From: Gymnogyps californianus
Taxonomy: Eukaryota > Chordata > Aves > Accipitriformes > Cathartidae
DNA: 64,000 nucleotides
Reading direction: 5' to 3'
Assembly (NCBI RefSeq): GCF_018139145.2
Contig: NC_059478.1
Location: 34,947,001-35,011,000 of the forward strand
Shown here one piece after another: positions 25,901 to 64,000 of this stretch; within the stretch, counting starts at the first letter, position 1, and the number at the start of each line of letters is the position of its first letter. The position numbers and the translations under genes are program-made. The notes beneath the pieces were generated by a model. That model was not told where the DNA came from and did not search any database. It saw only the letters and a program-made list of their open reading frames with translations.

Positions 25901-27569
25901 TAATGGTAATAGTTTCACTGTGTTCCCAAAACAAGCGACAGTGATGACACTTGCAACATTTTATCTCACCTGGAATAAAAAGAAGACACTGATCCAAGCA
26001 GGAGCCTGACAGAACAGATAGGTAACCCTTCTCTGCAAATGATGCCTAATATACACCAGGACAGGGGCGAGGGGGTTTGCATTCCTGCTTTCCCCTGAGA
26101 AAGGCTCAGCCTTGAGAGGGCTGTCACCTTTGCCTGGGACTTCTTTGGAATTCTCTATAGAAATGGCTGCAAAATATCTGGAAAAACTATGTTCGTCTCA
26201 CTATCGGAGCCAATTCTCCTTCTTGGTCAACCCTGTTGCCTTTTCTGGCTTGCTTATTCTGTAATGAACACCAAGAGTGGCTTATTGACTATAACTATTC
26301 ATGTCAAATTAACCGTACAGCAAAAGCAACGAGGGAAACAATTATGCATCTTTTTTTATTATACTGCTCAAAATATTTTATTGTAAGAAGGTATTCAGTA
26401 AGGTCTTTAAACGACTCTTAGTTTATGTTATGGGAGTCTTCTGGTTTTTAGGTAAAGACATACAGGTGCTACAGTCAATGTATCTCACAGATTTGAAAGC
26501 AAGTAGTTCTCAGATTAGGAGGAGAACTGTTGCTCTAATTTTTTTTTTATTATTATACTTGCAGATTGTTTTTGGACACTAATCATCTTCATTTCAGAAT
26601 GGATTAAACTCTTGGATCATTTTCTTTCTCCACAGCTCTTCAACTTCAGACATGCCTTTTCTTTCCTCCTCCCTCTCCCACATCCTTCCTGACAACTTTT
26701 TAACATTGGCAATAACTCACATTTGAAACTTTTTAGTAATAGTGTAAATGGCTTCTCACCCGTACGGCATACTTGCTGCCCGCGAGAGACCCCCTGTCCA
26801 CAGCTTTGCCATCGGAAGTCGTGGACTGGCTTCTGCAACTTGCTGCTCTGTTTGCATAGATGCCACTTGCGATGCTCACTCGTCTTTGGCTGCCAGAACT
26901 TGCTCCTGATCCTTGCCTTACCCTGAAATCAGCCGTAGAAGTTCTGTTTCAATCAACAAAATACAAACAACCAAATACAAGCACCATGTTACTTGTCCTT
27001 TAACTTTCATGACTGGTTTAAAAGATTTAAGCCATTCAGGATGATAAGCCTGAAATAATGTAATTCCTTCAGCAAATCTCCGTTTGGCCTCTAAGGCGGC
27101 TTTTTTAAGCGGTGATAGGAGGAGCAAGGTGGACAGGGCCGGGGGCAACGCCTGCTGTAAAATAAAAGCCTAAAAGACATTTTACTGGTATTTGGTTTTC
27201 TGGGGCTAAGCTTACAAACGGGAACTGATGCGGCAAGAAAGGGGCAAGAGATGCAGCCTGTGGCTACGTGCGTGTGGGGCCGGTTACACAGGCACGCTGT
27301 GGCGCACCGCCGCCGGCTGCCCGCTCAGACCGGGACACCGGCGGGAGCCCGTCCCTCCCTCCCTCCCTCCCGGCCTGCCCCTGCCCGCCGGCCCGCCGTG
27401 CCTGGAGCCGCCTGAGGGAAGGCCGCGCCCCAGGCCCCGAGCTGGGACAGCCTTTTCGCGGGCTACCCGCGGGGAAAGCGCTGCCGGGGAACCCCCCGCA
27501 CCGCCGGCCAGCGGCCACTCACGGGGGAGGCCGCCGGCCGCCGCCGCCGCCGCCGCCGGAGCCCTGCAT
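7916..27569 (-). CDS. DNAI4: DNAI4 (WDR78), axonemal dynein intermediate chain 4, 18 coding exons on minus
   Basis: Join in transcript order: 27569-27523, 26922-26760, 25883-25693, 22812-22703, 22478-22322, 20853-20714, 19525-19367, 18281-18090, 16806-16556, 15180-15094, 12805-12654, 11578-11421, 11221-11100, 10393-10295, 9637-9411, 8615-8462, 8307-8259, 7950-7916. All junctions are GT-AG and phase-consistent, giving about 830 residues (human about 848). The N-terminal half is low-complexity and Ser-rich. It contains the family blocks [15 protein letters not shown] and [12 protein letters not shown], then a Lys/Glu-rich stretch (exon 9). The C-terminal half from about residue 445 is WD40 repeats ([79 protein letters not shown]). 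WDR78 is reported to be needed for assembly of axonemal inner-arm dynein f. The gene is divergent from MIER1. The last two exons are tentative. Confidence 0.93.
8259..8307 (-). CDS. DNAI4: DNAI4 exon 17 (tentative)
   Basis: The exon encodes [16 protein letters not shown] and ends with a strong donor, ACAG|GTAAGTC. The acceptor (AACCCGAG) has a poor pyrimidine tract. Phase 0 in and 1 out matches its neighbours, and PLETSGT plus the next exon loosely resembles the acidic C-terminal tail of mammalian DNAI4. Confidence 0.4.
8462..8615 (-). CDS. DNAI4: DNAI4 exon 16 (last WD40 blade)
   Basis: The exon encodes [20 protein letters not shown], then [20 protein letters not shown] and [11 protein letters not shown]. 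Acceptor GGGTTACAG; donor AAG|GTACGA. Reading on without splicing reaches a stop at about 8354, which would give an alternative C-terminus. Confidence 0.88.
8859..8868 (+). repeat. Homopolymer G10 in DNAI4 intron 15
   Basis: A run of ten G lies in intron 15 (9410 to 8616). It is a likely length-variable site. The rest of the intron shows no recognised element. Confidence 0.8.
9411..9637 (-). CDS. DNAI4: DNAI4 exon 15 (WD40)
   Basis: The exon encodes [20 protein letters not shown], then [10 protein letters not shown], and [18 protein letters not shown]: two half blades with clear WD motifs. The donor is GTAAGT. The acceptor, CCCAAACACCAAG, is weak but keeps phase 0. Confidence 0.92.
10295..10393 (-). 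CDS. DNAI4: DNAI4 exon 14 (WD40)
   Basis: The exon has 33 codons: [20 protein letters not shown] onward, ending ETYRGHK. It was not visible as a long open frame and was found by splice sites (CTTTCTTTCAG, GTGAGT) and family sequence. FHPK of exon 13 joins directly to [12 protein letters not shown]. Confidence 0.93.
11100..11221 (-). CDS. DNAI4: DNAI4 exon 13 (WD40)
   Basis: The exon encodes [19 protein letters not shown] through [13 protein letters not shown]. The basic stretch is an inter-strand loop and CFDFHP starts the next blade. The acceptor chosen is ATTTGCACAG, which fits phase 1. An AG 42 nt further upstream would also keep a frame. Confidence 0.87.
11421..11578 (-). CDS. DNAI4: DNAI4 exon 12 (WD40)
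   Basis: The exon encodes [16 protein letters not shown] and [20 protein letters not shown], a WD40 blade. Acceptor CTTTTGTCCCAG, donor G|GTAAGC. Confidence 0.93.
12654..12805 (-). CDS. DNAI4: DNAI4 exon 11 (WD40)
   Basis: The exon encodes [20 protein letters not shown], then [20 protein letters not shown], a clear WD40 blade. Acceptor CTACTGGTCAG, donor AG|GTAAGG. Confidence 0.93.
13687..13691. repeat. Left target-site duplication ATATG of LTR 1
   Basis: The five bases before the LTR, ATATG, are repeated exactly at 14293-14297. This marks a retroviral-type integration with a 5-bp duplication. Confidence 0.85.
13692..14292 (+). mobile_element. Solo LTR of an avian endogenous retrovirus (plus orientation)
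   Basis: This 601-bp unit begins TATCCTGGTTTTGGCTGGGA (expected TGTCC start, one base changed) and ends GGGTTAAACCACGACA. It has a promoter-like ATATAAACAG at 13951-13960, a T-rich then ATT-repeat region, and ATTAAA at 14159-14164. It matches the copy at 18421-19009 along its whole length in reverse orientation. No internal gag, pol or env is present. The exact 5-bp flanking duplication shows it is a complete solo LTR. It lies in DNAI4 intron 10, antisense to the gene. Confidence 0.92.
14293..14297. repeat. Right target-site duplication ATATG of LTR 1
   Basis: This is an exact copy of the bases at 13687-13691. Confidence 0.85.
15094..15180 (-). CDS. DNAI4: DNAI4 exon 10 (WD40)
   Basis: The exon has 29 codons, [20 protein letters not shown] then CCWSLKNPM, in phase 0 at both ends. 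It forms a WD40 blade with the W of the usual WD position in CCWS. Acceptor GTGCTTTTAG, donor ATG|GTAATG. Confidence 0.93.
16556..16806 (-). CDS. DNAI4: DNAI4 exon 9 (charged linker and first WD40 strand)
   Basis: The longest exon. It encodes a Lys/Glu-rich linker ([20 protein letters not shown]), then [18 protein letters not shown] and the start of the WD40 propeller ([24 protein letters not shown]). Acceptor TGCATTTTAG, donor GTGAGT. Confidence 0.92.
18090..18281 (-). CDS. DNAI4: DNAI4 exon 8
   Basis: The exon encodes [20 protein letters not shown] onward, with the [19 protein letters not shown] helix and then FPVLT. Acceptor is CTGTTGTCAG; the donor is G|GTTTGT, a weaker sequence. The exon lies 140 nt from an inserted solo LTR. 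Confidence 0.9.
18421..19009 (-). mobile_element. Solo LTR of the same ERV family (minus orientation)
   Basis: On the plus strand it begins TGTCGTGGTTTAACCCCAGC and ends GCTGAAACCAGGACA, the reverse complement of the plus copy at 13692-14292. The TATA-like, poly(A) and AAT-repeat parts occur in mirror order. The flanks are CATTA (18416-18420) and CACTA (19010-19014), a 5-bp duplication with one mismatch, so it is probably an older insertion. It lies in DNAI4 intron 7, 140 nt from exon 8, in the same sense as DNAI4 transcription. Confidence 0.92.
19367..19525 (-). CDS. DNAI4: DNAI4 exon 7
   Basis: The exon encodes [19 protein letters not shown], then a Ser/Thr/Lys-rich linker ending MSVSSDR. 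The WDLYDSFN motif follows the exon 6 block as in the family. Acceptor TTCATTTCCAG, donor GTAATG, phase 1 on both sides. Confidence 0.9.
20714..20853 (-). CDS. DNAI4: DNAI4 exon 6
   Basis: The exon encodes [40 protein letters not shown] and IIMEDKG, a conserved block typical of WDR78 proteins. The acceptor has a long T-rich tract (TTTTTTTCTTTTTTCCAAG) and the donor is GTAAAG. Confidence 0.92.
22322..22478 (-). CDS. DNAI4: DNAI4 exon 5
   Basis: The exon encodes [19 protein letters not shown] and then a segment with [18 protein letters not shown], ending DAGRVL across the junction. Donor CT|GTATGT. Confidence 0.88.
22703..22812 (-). CDS. DNAI4: DNAI4 exon 4
   Basis: The exon encodes the Ser-rich [19 protein letters not shown], then [17 protein letters not shown]. 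The acceptor follows GTTACGGAAG and the donor is GTAAAG. Phases are 2 in and 1 out. Confidence 0.88.
22813..25692 (-). other. DNAI4: DNAI4 intron 3, host of CR1
   Basis: This is a 2.9-kb intron with a 5'-truncated CR1 at about 24101-24872. The remaining sequence is AT-rich with no recognised element. Confidence 0.75.
24101..24872 (-). mobile_element. CR1 LINE, 5'-truncated
   Basis: The plus strand reads AGAATCACAGAATGGTTTGG followed by GTTGGAAGGGACCTT, the reverse complement of the avian CR1 3' end, so the element lies on the minus strand. A frame at 24489-24845 still encodes the C-terminal part of the CR1 ORF2 protein ([36 protein letters not shown]). The 5' end is cut at about 24872 near CACTTGGCCTTG. 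The open frame suggests moderate age. Confidence 0.93.
25693..25883 (-). CDS. DNAI4: DNAI4 exon 3
   Basis: The exon starts [15 protein letters not shown], the conserved N-terminal block of the WDR78 family, and ends [10 protein letters not shown] plus two bases. Acceptor is TTTCTTCAG and donor GTAAGT. Confidence 0.9.
26760..26922 (-). CDS. DNAI4: DNAI4 exon 2 (Ser-rich N-terminus)
   Basis: The acceptor is GATTTCAG and the donor CGG|GTGAGAAG. It encodes a Ser/Arg/Gly-rich segment ([20 protein letters not shown] onward) ending SKYAVR. This frame gives no stop and joins in phase 0 to the conserved [11 protein letters not shown] of exon 3. Confidence 0.8.
27523..27569 (-). CDS. DNAI4: DNAI4 exon 1 (start codon, Gly tract)
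   Basis: ATG at 27569-27567 is followed by QGS, seven GGC glycine codons, RRPP and two bases before donor GTGAGT (27522-27517). This ATG is chosen because only its frame joins to exon 2 in the conserved frame. An upstream ATG at 27612-27610 is in another frame. Confidence 0.75.
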
Positions 27570-27604
27570 GGCGACCACGCTCGGCCGGGACAGCGCGTCG
27601 CGCG

Positions 27605-27618
27605 GTAACCATGGCAGC
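27605..27618 (+). promoter_or_regulatory. DNAI4: RFX X-box-like site of DNAI4
   Basis: GTAACC-AT-GGCAGC matches the X-box GTNRCC-N(0-3)-RGYAAC at 11 of 12 positions. It lies 36 bp upstream of the DNAI4 start codon. RFX factors with FOXJ1 activate motile-cilium genes through such sites, which suits an axonemal dynein gene. Confidence 0.6.
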
Positions 27619-27641
27619 GAGACCCAAGACGCGGCGCGGGG

Positions 27642-27646
27642 ATTGG
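27642..27646 (-). promoter_or_regulatory. DNAI4: CCAAT box upstream of DNAI4
   Basis: ATTGG on the plus strand is CCAAT on the minus strand (GCAGCCAATCCCC). It lies 24 bp from the X-box. NF-Y sites are often paired with RFX sites. Confidence 0.5.
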
Positions 27647-28054
27647 CTGCTTAAGGACGGCGCCGCCGATAGGTCGGGCCGCGGCGCGCGGGTCGCGTTC
27701 TCCCCCGCGTCCGCCCGTCTTGAGGAGGGACTCCGCGCCTCACCGCGGGGCTGCGGCCTCCCCGTCCCCGGGGCCCCTCTCCGTGCCTGGCGGGGCTGGG
27801 CCGCCGAGCGCCCGCCTCGCCTCGCCTCACCCTGGGGCGCCCGCCCCCTGCCCAGCCCGGGGCTCCTCCCCTGCCGTCAGGGCCGCGGCAGCCCCCGCTC
27901 CCCCTTTGTCACTGAAGCACAAAGGTCCTCGGCGGCCTGGGGAGACGGGAGCTCCCTCCGCCCCGCCGTAAAACTGGGCCCCGGTGGCGGGGATCGGGGC
28001 AGGTCTGGACTTTTTGGGGGAGGCTTAGGGGTTCGGTTTTTTTGTTGTGGGGTT

Positions 28055-28068
28055 CCCCCCCCCCCCCC
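28055..28068 (+). repeat. Homopolymer C14 in the divergent promoter
   Basis: Fourteen consecutive C lie between the two genes. The tract is likely length-variable and a sequencing risk. On the minus strand it is a G run. Confidence 0.85.
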
Positions 28069-28932
28069 GTTTGCTTGAGTCAGCAAAGTTGCATGCGTGG
28101 GTGCTTTCCTTCCAGCGTCGCCCCTACGGGGACCATTTTTGAGGATTTAAAATGCGTTTCGTTGGGAAGACCGGTGGCAGAGGAGCGGCTCGTGAGAGAA
28201 CTGCAGATCGTAAATGATCTGTGCCCCTCTTAAAATAGGGGGACGAGCAGGAGCCGGCAGCCCCCCGCCCCAGGCCAGCAGGGACTTGAAGCCGGGGGAA
28301 GAGCAGGCTTCCCCCCCCCCCTCCCCGAGGCGGGGGCAGGCAGGCTTTTCCAAAGTATTTAACAGACCGTACGTGTCCTCGCTTTTAAGAGCCGCTGTAA
28401 TGCCGGACTTCGGGATCAGCAGCTCTCCCCTTTGCCTTGCAGGACTGTGCGTGTCCGTCTACCAGCCCTAGGACAGAACTGAACCTGGGCAGGTGAGACA
28501 GCCGGGGAAGGTTTTAGGGAAAAGAGGCAGAATTAGGACTGGACGTCTGTTTTTTTGGTTTTGTTTTTTTTTTTTCCTTTACGTAGGACCAACCTAGCGT
28601 TGTTGGCATTATCTCACCCAAGAGTGTCACCACACACAGCGGGAGCAGGCCAAGAGCTGTTCCCCGAGGACCTCACCGTATGCTCCGTCGTCGGTGAGAC
28701 AGCTTCCACGCCTGTGCGGCTCACCCCGTGAGTACGACTGCCGGGTCAGGAGCCAGGTGGGAGGGAGCGGCACCGAGACCGACGTGCGGCGCCGGGCATC
28801 TGATTTTAAAGCCGGTCCTGCCAAGGAGTAAATGCCCGCCGTTGCTCCCGGGGCCGTGAGGGGGAACGGAGCGGAGCGCGGCCCGCCGCCTCACCGCTGA
28901 CAGGGCGGCCGGGGGGGGGCGGAGCCTGCGCC

Positions 28933-29103
28933 ATGAGTGACAGGCGGAGGGAGGGGGTCCGCCCAGCAGGCTTCCCGCGCGCCGCGGGGAGGGGGGGTGG
29001 TGGCGGAGGAGCTGTGCGCGGTGACGTAGTGCGTGGCGTGCCCCCTCCCTCTGCCCGCCCCCTCCCGCCGCTCCCCGGCCCCCCGCCGCCGCGCAGACCG
29101 TGA
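28933..29103 (+). promoter_or_regulatory. MIER1: Possible 56-codon uORF upstream of MIER1
   Basis: ATG at 28933-28935 opens a frame of 56 codons to TGA at 29101-29103, ending 104 nt before the MIER1 start. It counts as a uORF only if transcription starts upstream of it, which the sequence does not show. Confidence 0.3.
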
Positions 29104-29136
29104 CCCGCCGGCGCTGCTTCCTCCGCCGCGGCGGCG

Positions 29137-29142
29137 ATGTGA
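29137..29142 (+). promoter_or_regulatory. MIER1: Start-stop uORF (ATGTGA) upstream of MIER1
   Basis: ATG is followed at once by TGA, 66 nt before the stop-to-start gap ends at the MIER1 ATG. Start-stop elements can hold initiating ribosomes. The site is only relevant if it lies in the 5' UTR. Confidence 0.35.
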
Positions 29143-29207
29143 CCCCTCCCCGGTCCTCCCCGCCCGCCGCCCGCCCGCCCGCCGGCCGGCCCGCCCGCGC
29201 AGCGAAC

Positions 29208-64000
<34,793 letters not shown>

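Noticed and set aside
26617..26838. Minus-strand frame starting QKPVHDFRW as the DNAI4 exon 2 product
   Set aside because: That frame meets a stop early in exon 3. The alternative frame joins the conserved [11 protein letters not shown] block.

Overview
This is a window of bird genomic DNA. The evidence is CR1 retroposons with the typical avian 3' region, a pair of avian-type ERV solo LTRs, compact GT-AG genes, and a gene order (DYNLT5, INSL5, DNAI4, MIER1) that matches the conserved vertebrate block on human 1p31. There is no bacterial, phage, CRISPR or plasmid content. Species cannot be fixed from sequence reading alone.

Layout. (1) 1-555: the last intron and last coding exon of DYNLT5 (TCTEX1D1), plus strand. 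(2) 2054-3835: a complete two-exon relaxin/insulin-family hormone gene on the minus strand, INSL5 by position but strikingly relaxin-3-like in its B and A chains, with a TATA box. (3) About 4 kb of intergenic DNA with an ancient MIR-like SINE and a doubtful ankyrin-like remnant. (4) 7916-27569: DNAI4 (WDR78), minus strand, reconstructed here as 18 coding exons (about 830 codons) whose intron phases all agree; the last two exons are tentative. Its introns carry two solo LTRs in opposite orientation and a CR1. (5) 27570-29207: a GC-rich divergent promoter shared with MIER1, with a near-perfect RFX X-box and a CCAAT box on the DNAI4 side. (6) 29208-62903 and beyond: MIER1, plus strand, nine coding exons up to the ELM2 domain; the SANT part and C-terminus lie past the window end. 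Its 17-kb first intron contains several CR1 copies, one nested inside another.

DYNLT5 and DNAI4 are dynein/cilium genes, INSL5 is a secreted peptide hormone, and MIER1 is a nuclear corepressor that recruits HDAC1/2. They share a locus rather than a pathway. The clearest regulatory logic is the head-to-head DNAI4/MIER1 promoter, with a ciliary RFX-type site close to the DNAI4 start.

No clearly new biological system was found. The observations most worth checking are the relaxin-3-like character of the INSL5-locus hormone, the inverted LTR pair bracketing DNAI4 exons 8-10 (a possible circular-RNA arrangement), the X-box that overlaps an upstream ATG opening a long overlapping frame in DNAI4, and a start-stop uORF ahead of MIER1.
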